Below are positions 19,447-28,146 of a stretch of DNA of 64,000 bases, piece by piece. Below the pieces are notes generated by a model. That model saw only the letters and a program-made list of their open reading frames with translations. It ran no database searches and had not been told where the DNA came from. A program made the translations under genes and the position numbers. The stretch spans positions 51,284 to 115,283 of the forward strand of contig NZ_MDCR01000054.1 of assembly GCF_001723055.1 (NCBI RefSeq). Reading direction: 5' to 3'. Origin of the DNA: Streptomyces niveus (lineage in GTDB: Bacteria > Actinomycetota > Actinomycetes > Streptomycetales > Streptomycetaceae). Within the stretch, counting starts at the first letter, position 1. Each line of letters begins with the position of its first letter.

Positions 19447-19730
19447 ATGTCTGAGCAGACAACCACGGGAGATGTTGCCCGGGTCATCACGGCGGGCGGA
19501 CGCAGCAGAGATCGCGATCGACAGGGCCTTGCCGCCTGTTCTGAAGACCTTGTACCAGCTGCATGACGGGGCCTCGGATCACACCCGGACGACTTCGAGA
19601 ACGACCACGAATCCACTCCGCCAGACCCTGGACCTGACACCAATTCGAAGATCCCGTACATGACCGACGAGCATCCCTGCCTGCTGGACGGCGGCCTGGG
19701 CTGGTTCAACCCGGACGAGGCAGCCGGAGA
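19447..19730 (+). pseudogene. Frameshifted gene, possible SUKH/SMI1-KNR4 immunity family
   Basis: A coding trail can be followed through three pieces. It starts at ATG 19447 in frame 1 (MSEQTTTGDVARVITAGG), shifts to frame 2 (IAIDRALPPVLKTLYQLHDG), and returns to frame 1 (HPDDFENDHESTPPDPG, then CLLDGGLGWFNPDEA). The middle piece looks like the start of SUKH-superfamily proteins (LPPxLKxLYxLHDG), a common polymorphic-toxin immunity family. At least two frameshifts break it, and the C-terminus is lost or scrambled. An intact Imm49 immunity gene lies 180 bp downstream on the other strand, which supports the family guess. Confidence 0.4.
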
Positions 19731-19908
19731 AGGCCGGCAACCTGGGCGACCGATCAGCCGGAGGCACAAAAGCACGCACGTCGGAGCAGTCAGATCCTCT
19801 TTCAACCCGAACGTGTTCATCGCATTCGACATGGATGACCTGCCGCACGTCTCGTCCAGTCCGGGGCGGCATTGAGCTCGATGTCGTACAGCTTCCACGT
19901 AACACGAC

Positions 19909-20775
19909 TCACGTGGCGAACTCACCGACCCAGGCGCGCCGCAGCAGGTGCTCGGGGAGGTATTCCGACTCGACAGCGATCCGCATGTCCGCATCAGTCG
20001 CCATGCAGGCGATCGCGAGCGGCGCCAGGGCCACCAGACCATCACCACTGACGGAACGGGCCTCGTTCGCGGTCCAGTACTCCTTGTGCCAAGTCAGAGC
20101 CGTCACCAGGGCTTCATTGAAGGCCTGTTGCTCCCGGCGCAGATAGAGCTGGAAGAGCTCCAGCGACGGGTAAATGATCTTCACCATCAACTCCGCGCCG
20201 GCGATACGGGCGCGCTGGGGATCGGTGCCGTTGACCGCGGCGGCCAGGGTGTTCCAGGTCTCCGCCCGGCCGAACCAGAAGTTCTGGAGGGCCTCGATCC
20301 AGGTGTAGACGTATTCGTCGAACTCCGCGCCTGAGGCACGCAGGAACTCCACCGGGACCTGGGCCAACTGGTTCACCCGCTCGTTCTCGCGGCAGATGAG
20401 CGCCAGGTAGAAGGCCGTGAGCCAGTTCCCGGCATGCAAGTAGTCCTGCGGACCGGTCGCCGGGAGCTTGCGCACCTCGTCCAGGGTCCCGACCCGGCAG
20501 ATCACCGGGCTTTCCTGCGCGGTGCCGGCGGCGAAGAGCGCGGATCCCACCTGCATGGCCAGGACCCACGACTCCCAGGTTCTGAGATCGCCCGCCACCG
20601 GGTCCTGGAGGCAGTGCCACTTCGCCGCCGACAGCGCGGATGGCAGCGCGTCCCAGCGATCGTCCCCGGACGCCTCGATCCCCTCGATGGCCTCCTGGGC
20701 AGCCGCGACGACCGGCTCCATGACCTCCGTCGCGTTCTCCGTGGGAAAGTCATGGCGCGGAATGCGCGTTGCCAT
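19909..20775 (-). CDS. Imm49 family immunity protein
   Basis: 288-aa protein whose whole length follows the Imm49 pattern. It starts MATRIPRHDF, then has TWESWVLAMQVGSALFAAGT, the segment GNWLTAFYLALICRENE, and ends SEYLPEHLLRRAWVGEF. Imm49 proteins are predicted to neutralise toxins of polymorphic secretion systems. The ATG at 20775 has AAGGAG upstream. No toxin gene is visible nearby; the neighbours are a frameshifted possible SUKH gene and a broken TetR. It is therefore an orphan immunity gene, perhaps protecting against kin toxins. Confidence 0.87.
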   Translation of the reverse strand: MATRIPRHDFPTENATEVMEPVVAAAQEAIEGIEASGDDRWDALPSALSAAKWHCLQDPVAGDLRTWESWVLAMQVGSALFAAGTAQESPVICRVGTLDEVRKLPATGPQDYLHAGNWLTAFYLALICRENERVNQLAQVPVEFLRASGAEFDEYVYTWIEALQNFWFGRAETWNTLAAAVNGTDPQRARIAGAELMVKIIYPSLELFQLYLRREQQAFNEALVTALTWHKEYWTANEARSVSGDGLVALAPLAIACMATDADMRIAVESEYLPEHLLRRAWVGEFAT

Positions 20776-20846
20776 TGGTTCTCCTTCAGCTAGCACTTGA
20801 AGTCCTCAACCGGTGTATCTCCAGCGGGAAGCACGCGGTTTGGTGC

Positions 20847-21520
20847 TCAAGAAGTTCCAGAGCCACCGGACCTCTCCCGCGAGCACGTGTCCTGAGGTTG
20901 GGCGAAGTCGTCTGGCCGCTGCCACGGCCTGGTCGCGCCAGCCTTCCGGCCGTCCGGACCGCCACTCGCCGCAGGGTGCCGCTCAAGGTTCAGAGAGCGC
21001 AGAAGCTGGGTGACGTCGTCGTCGTACAGCTTGTCCAGACGGGTGGTGCGGGCGTGGAGGTGCCCGTGGACCTCCAGGCTGATCAGACCGTGCAGGTGGC
21101 CCCAGATGCGCAGGGTCAGGGCGACGACGGCGGGCGGGAGGTGGGGGAAGGGAAGGCCGCACGAACCTGGTCGAGGAGTCCGGGGTCGAAATCGGCCCAC
21201 TGAAAATCGCTGCCGAGGTACAGGTGCTCGGCATGCGGCCAGGCGGCGGCCAGGGCAAGCAGGCCGGTACAGAAGCGCAGTTCGGCCTGCGGCGCGGCAC
21301 CTCGCGGGGGGGCTGATATCCGGGCACCGCGTCGCCGTAGACGAGACGGAACTCCTCGGGGTTGGCCAGCGCCCAGGTCGGCAGAGCATGGGCCCAAACC
21401 CGGATCCGGTCGCCGGTGTCCAAGTCGGCCGCCTGGACGGGGACATCGACGGCGTCGGCGAGCGAGGTTTCGCCGAAATCGCCGCGGAAGTGTCCGCGGA
21501 AGACGCCCCCGGTTTCGCCG
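20847..21520 (-). pseudogene. TetR (WHG C-terminal domain) pseudogene
   Basis: Three minus-strand frames together spell the ligand domain of a WHG-type TetR: RVWAHALPTWALANPEEF with VYGDAVPGYQPP in one frame, then RFCTGLLALAAAWPHAEHLY in a second, then LRIWGHLHGLISLEVHGH and KLYDDDVTQLLRSLNL in a third. Two frameshifts separate them, and no recognisable helix-turn-helix remains at the N-terminal end. The gene cannot make a working repressor. Confidence 0.7.
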
Positions 21521-21949
21521 AGTTGTTCGCCTCCGATCCCGCCGCACCGCACCGGCAGCTCGCTCACGGAGCCCAAGAAGCCCTGGGCCGCGAGCCCAAG
21601 GATTTCGCCCAGTAGGCCAGGGAGCCCGCGACAACCGGCATCTGGAACACCTGACCCATATCCGGCCGGACAGCCAGTCAGGCCGCCCGGCTGTAGCTGT
21701 CGGCGGCAACCACAACTGACGTGGCAGACCATCTTCGACATCTGCCGGCACGCCCGGTAGTGCGGGTCCTACGATGGGTGATCCGCGACTCTGGAGTTCG
21801 TTTGGACCCCGCGCACCACCCGAACCATCCACCGAAGCGGACTGTTGAGCCGCCGCGACCGGCACCGGGGAAGTCGGTGGAGGTATGCGGCTGGTTGCAA
21901 GTGAGCCTGGTGAATCGGCGGGCGGCGAACCGGGTTCTGGAGTCGGCCC

Positions 21950-22228
21950 CTTGGGCGCCCTTCGAAGGCTCGCGGTCCGTGATTGTTCAGCTGCACTCGT
22001 AGCCGAGCTGCTCATGGCAACTGCTGTGAACGACCGGGGGCCGACGGGTCAGCCTGCACTTGGCCGACCAGGACCGTCAGGTCCTGATCGTAGTGCTGTC
22101 ACGCTGGGCGGGCCTCGCGGTGACGGATCAGCGGGTCCTGCCCGCAGTCGCCGCGCTCGGCGTGACGAGCTGCGGTGCCGACACCGCGCAAGACGTCCGC
22201 CGACTATGGGCCGTACGCGACCTGTAGG
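21950..22228 (+). pseudogene. Remnant resembling an RsbW-like ATP-binding regulator
   Basis: A frame near 21975-22040 reads CSAALVAELLMATAVNDRG, like the N-box region of small Streptomyces histidine-kinase-like ATPases. After a frameshift, the next frame reads VSLHLADQDRQVLIVVLSRW, then LGVTSCGADTAQDVRRLWAV, and stops at 22226-22228. Both halves have coding-like base use, but they are not in frame and no start is evident. The family call is tentative. Confidence 0.35.
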
Positions 22229-22360
22229 CACGCAACACCCCGTCTACTGCTCGACCGCCCCCGCGAACCCGACGAGACGCGCCGTCACGTATCGGGTTCT
22301 GGCACGACTTCCGTGGATCGGTCACGGGGCAAGGAAGACACGCGGCTACGGGTGGCGGGG

Positions 22361-23296
22361 TCACTTGGTTTCGAGGTGTCCCAACGGGTGCTCCGTGAGG
22401 GTCGCTTGGGCGTTGTTCCAGTCGGTGTGGTCGATTCCGGTGATGTGACGCAGGTAGGCGAGGGTGACCTGCTGGACGAGGGCGACACGGTCGGGGTTCT
22501 CGTCCGTGGTCTCGGCTGCCTGGTAGCCGGAGATGCCCCCGAGGAAGTGCTCGCCGCCGTGGACGGTCAAGAGGCTCTTGTTGCCTCGGCTGAGGGTGTA
22601 AGGGTCGGTCGTCCAAGCCGGGCCTCGGGTGGTGAGCGGGAGGTCGTCCTTGTCTCCGGCGACGACGAGGCCGGGGGCGGTGATCTGGGAAAAGTCCTGG
22701 TCGCGCAGCCAGGGAAGGTTGTCGTGGGCGAAGGGGGTCAGTTCGTCCCCGCCCTTACCTGCGGTGGCCAGTTGGATGCTGGCCATGACCCGGGCATCGG
22801 ACAGGTCCTCTGCGACGCCGGTGTCCGGGTCCGTGACTCGCAGGCCCACCAGGATGCCGGCGGTCTGGCCGCCGAAGGAATGCCCGGCCGCAATGATCCG
22901 GCTGTGGTCGATGCGGCCTTCCAGCCCCGGCACGCTCGCCTCCAGGGTTGTGAGCTCATCGAGGATGCGCCGCATGTCCTGGACGCGGTAGCGCCACATC
23001 CGGGGTCGGCGGGGGTCGTCGTTGGGGAGGGCGAGGCGCTTGGAGTCCAAGTGGGTGGCCTGGACGACAACGAAGCCGCCGGCGGCCCAGTGATCGACCA
23101 GCGGGGCGTAGCCGTCCAGGTTGGAGCCGAAGCCGTGAGCGAAGAGCACAACGGGCAGGCTTGTGCCGGTGGTGGGGGCGGTGACGCGGACGTGGAGGTT
23201 CTCGCCGCGAGATGGTGCGCTGAGCACGAGCGGCTTGACCGACACCGTGGCGGTGGGGGCAGGGCCGGTGAGGCCGGTGGTGTGATGCGTGGTCAT
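22361..23296 (-). CDS. Alpha/beta hydrolase (chlorophyllase/PAF-AH-like)
   Basis: 311-aa serine hydrolase. The strand-1 HGFG oxyanion region appears in VVLFAHGFGSN, the nucleophile elbow is GHSFGGQT, a later Asp is in VVAGDKDD and the His in VHGGEHFLGG. There is no signal peptide, so it acts in the cytoplasm on an unknown ester. The ATG at 23296 has AAAGGA upstream. A broken amidohydrolase gene lies immediately upstream on the same strand, and a MerR operator sits beyond that, so it is probably the surviving second gene of a MerR-controlled operon. Confidence 0.87.
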   Translation of the reverse strand: MTTHHTTGLTGPAPTATVSVKPLVLSAPSRGENLHVRVTAPTTGTSLPVVLFAHGFGSNLDGYAPLVDHWAAGGFVVVQATHLDSKRLALPNDDPRRPRMWRYRVQDMRRILDELTTLEASVPGLEGRIDHSRIIAAGHSFGGQTAGILVGLRVTDPDTGVAEDLSDARVMASIQLATAGKGGDELTPFAHDNLPWLRDQDFSQITAPGLVVAGDKDDLPLTTRGPAWTTDPYTLSRGNKSLLTVHGGEHFLGGISGYQAAETTDENPDRVALVQQVTLAYLRHITGIDHTDWNNAQATLTEHPLGHLETK

Positions 23297-23311
23297 GCGT
23301 TTGTCGTCCTT

Positions 23312-23950
23312 TCAGGAGGTAGCGGGCCGGACGTTCGGCGTTGAGGTTGCCGAGCTTGTCCCGGCCCCGCTCGTCGAGCAGGGAATGGTCGACGAAGGCG
23401 CGGGCGCCGCCCGGCCCGCCGAACGTGCGGCGGATGTCGACGCCGCCGAGACCCCGGTGGTCTTGGCCTTCGCCTGTTGTGAGGGAGCTGTAGGGGGTCA
23501 GCAGGGCCCATCACGTCTACGGCCGCTGAGCGTCCGGGGGCTGCGGAAGCCGTCGACGGTGACGGCCAGGTTGCCGGTGATGTAGTCCAGAAAGCTGCGC
23601 CGCGGGTGCGGGGCAGCGGTGCTGAGCAGATCGGCACGGTCAGGAAGGGGACGAGCATCTCGCCGGAGCCGCCGTAGGCGGCGTGGGCCGCGTGGCGAAA
23701 GCCGCGAAGGCGTCCGAGTGGCGGCGCACCCCCAGTACGTCGTTGGCCTCCGGTGCGTGATTGGACGGGCCCCGTGTCCACGCCGCTGGCGTTATGCGAG
23801 CCCCGCGTTCCGCGCCGACGTCGAGCAGGCGCAGGTTGGCCTCCCCCGGCTGCTCATCTTGTTGATGGTCGCGTCACCGCCCCACCACAGAAGAGCGCGG
23901 CGCAGTTCCGGGGTCCAGGCGTGCTCCTCATGGACACTCCGTTCGTTGAC
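23312..23950 (-). pseudogene. Amidohydrolase 2 family pseudogene
   Basis: Fragments in changing minus-strand frames align in order with the Amidohydrolase_2 (gamma-resorcylate decarboxylase/ACMSD-like) family. The N-terminal metal-site region reads HEEHAWTPELRRALL, followed by EANLRLLDVGAERGAR, NDVLGVRRHSDAFAAFAT and FLDYITGNLAVTVDGF. A C-terminal ARAFVDHSLLDERGRDKLGN with LNAERPARYLL completes it. About 640 bp remain where a full gene needs about 1 kb, so internal deletion and at least three frameshifts have occurred. It ends next to the ribosome site of the intact hydrolase. Confidence 0.65.
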
Positions 23951-24019
23951 TACCTCATCCCGATAAGGGATTTGACGGGATCATTCGCTCGCTAGCGGGC
24001 ACATGAGCTACCGTAAAAC

Positions 24020-24035
24020 TTGACGTTGACGTCAA
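24020..24035. promoter_or_regulatory. MerR-type operator
   Basis: TTGACGTTGACGTCAA has 7-bp inverted arms around TG. It lies 42 bp before the merR start and in front of the divergent broken amidohydrolase/hydrolase unit. The dyad and spacing are typical of MerR activators that distort a promoter overlapping the site. Confidence 0.7.
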
Positions 24036-24077
24036 AGGCAAATGTGTGTGACGCAGAGCACGCAAGAAGGGACGGGA

Positions 24078-24458
24078 ATGCGGATCGGGGAACTCGCCCG
24101 CCGTACGGGAGTCACCACCCGGGCCCTGCGGTATTACGAGGAACAGAACCTGCTCACCGCCGAGCGCAGCGCCAGCGGCCAGCGCCACTACGCGGAAACC
24201 GCCGTCGACCGGATTCACCTCATCCGCCAGCTGTACGCCGCCGGACTCAGCAGCAAGACCATCGCCGAGCTGACGCCCTGCGTCATCGACGGCAAAGCCA
24301 CGCCTGAACTCCTCCAGCGCCTGGCCACGGAGCGCGACCACCTTGACCGGCACATCGCGGATCTCGCCCAGACCCGGGACAGGCTCGACTCCGTCATCGA
24401 CGGCGCCTCGTCCAACATGCAGACAGGCGCCCCCTGCCCACGTGACGCGAGTGCATAG
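24078..24458 (+). CDS. MerR-family regulator
   Basis: 126-aa regulator. The N-terminal winged helix reads MRIGELARRTGVTTRALRYY, followed by the usual GLLTA-like turn (EEQNLLTAERSASGQRHY). A dimerisation coiled coil follows near residues 75-110 (LATERDHLDRHIADLAQ). There is no metal-binding cysteine pair of the MerR/CueR kind near the end, so it probably senses a small molecule or redox state. The ATG at 24078 was chosen because the fold begins there. It probably controls the divergent hydrolase unit. Confidence 0.88.
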   Translation: MRIGELARRTGVTTRALRYYEEQNLLTAERSASGQRHYAETAVDRIHLIRQLYAAGLSSKTIAELTPCVIDGKATPELLQRLATERDHLDRHIADLAQTRDRLDSVIDGASSNMQTGAPCPRDASA

Positions 24459-24657
24459 ACCTGCGAACCAAAGGTGCGGGTCCACCTACAGAGGTCGATA
24501 AGCGCCGTAGTTCCCAGCCAGGGAGTTCGTGGCGGCTTCAACGACATCGGGTCTGGGGCTGGAAATGCACGACGTGAGGAAGTGGCGCACTCGCCGGCCC
24601 GTCCAGCCGGCCGCGGCAACAGTGGGCCAGAAGTAGATCCCATCCTGTGGAGACCTA

Positions 24658-24675
24658 AGGGCTGTCCCGTAACTG
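24658..24675 (+). repeat. Left terminal inverted repeat of IS
   Basis: AGGGCTGTCCCGTAACTG, preceded by the TA target duplication at 24656-24657. It agrees with the right end at 15 of 18 positions. Confidence 0.72.
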
Positions 24676-24697
24676 CCAGGAGGGGTAAGCGTCGGGC

Positions 24698-25258
24698 TCA
24701 GGCTCCCTCGTGGTCTGCTGCTGCGGCCCAGCGACGGATGTGCGGGTCGGGATGAACCCGGGCGGATGCGAGTGTGCTTTCAAGTAGTTCGTGCAGGGAT
24801 GGCGGATAGGCCGCGCGGGAGGTAGGCAGGTCCAGCAGGACGCGGTGGCGCATCCGCAGGTCGGTGGATTCGGCGAACACCCGCAGGGACACCTCCAGCC
24901 AGGCGGCCTTGATGTCCCGTGTCTCGTCCAGGGCGGGATCACGTACCCCGCCGGGTGCGTACGCCGGAGACCGGTCTGCACGCAAGGGCACGTGGGCGCT
25001 GTACCAGGCCCGCACGGCACCAGCTCGCTCGGCATCCGTGCCGACCCGCAGGTAGTCGACCAATGCCGCCATCACACGGCGGCGTCCGAATACGTAAACC
25101 GCCGGCTCGACGAACCAGCGGCAGAAGCTGGGATCCGGGTCGTACACGGCTGCCGCCATCAGCGGGGCGAACCACTCCTCGGGCAGACTTACACGTTCCA
25201 GCAGGGGCTTACGCACCGCATGGGCGAGCTGGCGGGCATGCCGGTCCTTCGGCTCCAT
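24698..25258 (-). CDS. Unknown protein carried inside the IS
   Basis: Not recognised; 186 aa from ATG 25258, which has GGAG upstream. It begins MEPKDRHARQLAHAVRKPLL and contains FCRWFVEPAVYVFGRRRVMA and GAVRAWYSAHVPL, then a Leu-rich helical end with HPDPHIRRWAAAAD. It looks like an all-helical, possibly HEAT-like fold. Base use is normal for the genome, so it is not obviously foreign. It lies between the left end of the insertion and the divergent transposase and is the element's apparent passenger. It could also be host DNA trapped by nested insertions. Confidence 0.6.
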   Translation of the reverse strand: MEPKDRHARQLAHAVRKPLLERVSLPEEWFAPLMAAAVYDPDPSFCRWFVEPAVYVFGRRRVMAALVDYLRVGTDAERAGAVRAWYSAHVPLRADRSPAYAPGGVRDPALDETRDIKAAWLEVSLRVFAESTDLRMRHRVLLDLPTSRAAYPPSLHELLESTLASARVHPDPHIRRWAAAADHEGA

Positions 25259-25456
25259 GCTGACGTCTCCGACGCCCAGCAGCTGGGCCACCTCTGTCAC
25301 GCATGTCAGGAATGAACGCGGTTCTATGCCGCTCTGCTCGTCTTCGGCCACGGCAGCATTCTGGACTGCCCGGGTCGGCAGGCCCAGGCCCGATGGCCGC
25401 TGATACTTGGACGGAAGAGCGCTTGCTCGGCCTCCCCTGGGTGGAACGATCACGGC

Positions 25457-26228
25457 GTGGCTGGTGTGATCACGGCGTCGGAGCCGTCCTGGATAGCCCC
25501 ATTCTCCGGGCTGAGCCCTCGCGCCTTCGGGAAGCTGGTGACCGTGCTACGACGTGAAGGTGCGGACGCGGTCCGCAAAGGCCGGCCATGGAGCCTCCCA
25601 CTGGAGAACCGGGCCCTGCTGGTGGCCGCGTACTGGCGCACGAACCTGACCATGCGCCAGCTCGCCCCGCTGTTCGACGTGTCCAAGTCTGCGGCGGACC
25701 CGGATCATCGACCACCTCGGACCGATGCTTGCGCTCCAGCCCCGCAAGCGTTTCGCGAAGGACACCGTGCTCATCGTGGACGGCACGCTGGTTCCCACCC
25801 GGGAACACACCATCGCCGAGCGGTCGAAGAACTATCGGTACTCCACCAACCACCAGGGCATCATCGACGCCGACACCCGGCGCGTCGTCGTGGTCGGCCG
25901 ACCGCTCGCCGGGGACCGAAACGACTGCAAGGCGTGGGAGGAATCCGGCGCCAAGGCCACCGTCGGCAAGACCCTCGTGATCACTGACGGCGGCTACCCA
26001 GGCACCGGACTCGTCATCCCACACCGCCGCGAGCGCGGCCAGACCGAACTGCCGGACTGGAAAGAAGAGGACAACCGATCCCACAAGCAGGTTCGGGCCC
26101 GGGTCGAGCACGTCTTCGCCCGCATGAAGACCTGGAAAATCCTCCGCGACTGCCGCCTCAAAGGCGACGGCGTCCACCATGCCATGCTCGGCATCGCCCG
26201 GATGCACAACCTCGCTCTCGCCGGATAG
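25457..26228 (+). pseudogene. IS5-family transposase with one-base frameshift
   Basis: DDE transposase of about 257 aa split into two frames. The first part starts at GTG 25457 (IAPFSGLSPRAFGKLVTVLR) and contains the helix-turn-helix MRQLAPLFDVSKSAAD. An extra C in the CCC run at 25699-25701 shifts the frame; removing one C joins it to RIIDHLGPMLALQPRKRF. The second part has the catalytic residues: Asp in LIVDGTLVP, Asp in GDRNDCKAW and Glu in RARVEHVFARM. The frameshift should inactivate it unless it is read by programmed slippage or is a sequencing error. Confidence 0.8.
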
Positions 26229-26276
26229 ACCAACGGTCTCCACCGTGATCAACCATGCCCGAAACGACCAGAAGAT

Positions 26277-26294
26277 CATTTACAGGACAGCTCT
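26277..26294 (-). repeat. Right terminal inverted repeat of IS
   Basis: Reads AGAGCTGTCCTGTAAATG on the minus strand and is followed by the TA duplication at 26295-26296. The coding sequence of the disrupted HEAT gene resumes at once beyond it. Confidence 0.75.
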
Positions 26295-26745
26295 TAGCTT
26301 CGATGAAGTCGAGAACGTCGGTCACGGTTTCCTGATCCGGGGCGAGCCGGAGCATGGCCACTGCCTGCAACGCTCCGCCCACAAGAGTCTCGTTTCCAGT
26401 AGTCAGGCACCAGCGAATCGCCTCAGCGTGGGAGTGCTCCATGTAGCTCAGCCGGACGATGGCGTCGCCCCCGGCTGTGTGAACCGCATGGAGGGTTTCG
26501 CGCTGAAGGACGAGGTCTCTCAGGTAGGGAAGGTCAGACGGGGAGCCGCATGTACCGAGCGCCATCGTCATCTGGTACTGGGTTTCCCAGGTCCGCGAAT
26601 CCCGCACCTCGTTCTTCAGGGCTTCGAGAAGTGCGGGGCCGGCATTTGGATCGCCCAGTTTCCGAAGTTGTTTCGCGGCTGAGCGGCGCTTGGCGGAGCT
26701 GCGGTCTTGAAGCTGGCGAATCGCGTCAACGGCGTCGAGAGCCAC

Positions 26746-27681
26746 GGCCTCTCCTACTGGTTACGGGCGTCACTGGACTCTATTGGGCTCCTCTGACAGT
26801 CCCGCCAGGTCTCACCGGGCGAGGCAAGAAGCAGCTGATCAGGAGTCCCTCGGGGACGGTCGGGGTCCTGGTCGGTGACGGCGCCTCAGTCCTCCGCCAG
26901 GACGTGCACGAGTTGGATCCATCCGGCCACGGGGCCCTGACCGAGAGGCCGTTGGCCCCCGTACGGCGGGGCGCGACCTGGTCCACATCGTCGGCGACAG
27001 AAGCACGCCTGGCCGGACACGTTCGCCAGGCGGAAGCCGCCGCGCGGTGGACCCCGGACGGACGGCGTTGAAACGCGCCGTTGGTGCACTCGATGCGAGA
27101 CTGCCGTTCGAACAGCGACCCAAAACCCTCGCCGAGCCCTTCCTTCCGGTGTCACCGGATGCCTATGGAAGCGCTCAGCCTAAAAGGTGGTTTGCCCTCT
27201 CAACGGCGTGGCGGGGCAGCGCACCGCGCTGAGGTACGGCTTTGCCGATCGCACGAGCAGCGGCCCTCTCACCTCAAGGAGCGGTTCCGCAGAAGATCGG
27301 CAGCCGGCAGGAGTTCCCCGCCCGCTACAGCACGGCGCGAATCGCCAAGGGACTCGCGGACGCGACCGCCCCGGCCACTATCCATACGCTGCAACGGTGC
27401 TTGCCCTTGGCCGACGCGGTCTACGGGTTCTTCGCCAACGGCCGGGCACCTGCTACGTGGTGGGCTGCACCAGCCCGCAGAGCGCTGTCTCGCCCGAGGA
27501 CCTCAAGGGGAACGTGAAAGCTCGCACGGGTCTCGCGGCCTGGAGACTGTTCCGGAGGTCTCCACGGTTGCCGTCCCCGGCCTCGGGGACATGACCGTGG
27601 ACGCGTCCTCCGAGAAGGAGGTACCCGGGCCGGACCACACCGCGTCCCCGCCTTCCGGGAGGCCGGCTGATGTCCGCCACC
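26746..27681. other. Degraded sequence, no intact gene
   Basis: About 940 bp in which several frames show coding-like stretches that break within 20-60 codons. Plus-strand pieces include SPSGTVGVLVGDGASVLRQD near 26850, IAKGLADATAPATIHTLQRC near 27340 and CYVVGCTSPQSAVSPEDLKG near 27450. The last two may come from one secreted or lipoprotein-like gene, but no family can be named. I read the region as decayed coding DNA. Confidence 0.4.
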
Positions 27682-28146
27682 TCACAGGACGACGAGGACC
27701 GCCCAACTGCCGACGGCGGCGAGGAAGACCACACGGTCGCGGTACGCGTGTCGGGCGCGCCCGTCGGTCCGTCGGCGAAGGCCACGCTTGCCGCCGGCCA
27801 CCGGAGAATTCGCCCGGCAGATGGCGGGTCCGGTCGGAGAGGCCGACCCCGTCGACCACGGGTCGCGGGGCAGCTTCGTCAGCTGGACCTCGTCCATGTG
27901 CGCGAGGCCCGTACCGCCGACGTACACAGATCCGGAGGTGGGCTTGACCAGGCCGGCGGCGCAGTGCGGGAAGGTGCTCTTGCCAGAACCGGACGGGGCC
28001 CATGACGGCCGTGAAAGTCCCCGCGCCGAAGCTCAAGGTCAATTCCTTGAGCGCGGCACCTGATTGCCACCTTCACCGTAGATCTTGGCCACGGCATCGA
28101 GCCGTGCCGCCGTTTCCCGGGCGGCCTGTTCATTGGCGTACACAGG
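27682..28146 (-). pseudogene. ABC transporter ATPase (MacB/LolD-like) pseudogene
   Basis: Ordered ABC ATPase motifs appear in different minus-strand frames. The N-terminal lead starts at GTG 28146 (ARLDAVAKIYGEGGNQV), then LKELTLSFGAGTFTAVMGP, and Walker A SGSGKSTF in the next frame near 27990. A D-loop-like piece YVGGTGLAHMDEVQLTKL follows. After a gap come a signature remnant HLPGEFSGGRRQA, a Walker B remnant FADGPTGAPDTRTA (Gly in place of the catalytic Glu) and DRVVFLA. The Q-loop region is deleted. Frameshifts and deletions make it non-functional. No partner permease is visible. Confidence 0.72.

Larger units (their letters stand above)
24658..26294. mobile_element. IS5-group insertion (IS427-like), 1.64 kb, with passenger gene
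   Basis: The ends are imperfect inverted repeats: left AGGGCTGTCCCGTAACTG (24658-24675) and right, on the minus strand, AGAGCTGTCCTGTAAATG (26294-26277), agreeing at 15 of 18 positions. Each side is flanked by TA, and the rebuilt target is CTAG, as is usual for IS427-type elements. It carries a frameshifted DDE transposase on the plus strand and an unrelated gene on the minus strand. Typical relatives are near 0.9 kb, so the extra ~0.75 kb at the left is unusual. It interrupts a HEAT-repeat gene. Confidence 0.78.
24486..26745 (-). pseudogene. HEAT-repeat gene split by an IS element
   Basis: The N-terminal part starts at GTG 26745 (AGGAGAGG site) and reads AIRQLQDRSSAKRRSAAKQL with HEAT-like pairs, running to DFIEA at the right end of the insertion. 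The C-terminal part continues at 24657 and reads IYFWPTVAAAGWTGRRVRHF, stopping at 24486. Removing 24658-26294 and one TA gives GCT-AGG across the join and a single 206-codon frame. HEAT-repeat proteins are usually adaptors; the original role is unknown. The continuous minus-strand frame running into the element at 26158 is artificial. Confidence 0.8.

Noticed and set aside
26158..26291. C-terminal extension of the HEAT fragment into the IS
   Set aside because: These codons are IS sequence read on the wrong strand; the real continuation lies beyond the left end of the element.
27081..27947. 288-codon plus-strand ORF
   Set aside because: Arg/Pro/Ser-rich and overlapping ABC ATPase motifs on the other strand; best explained as a shadow of decayed genes.
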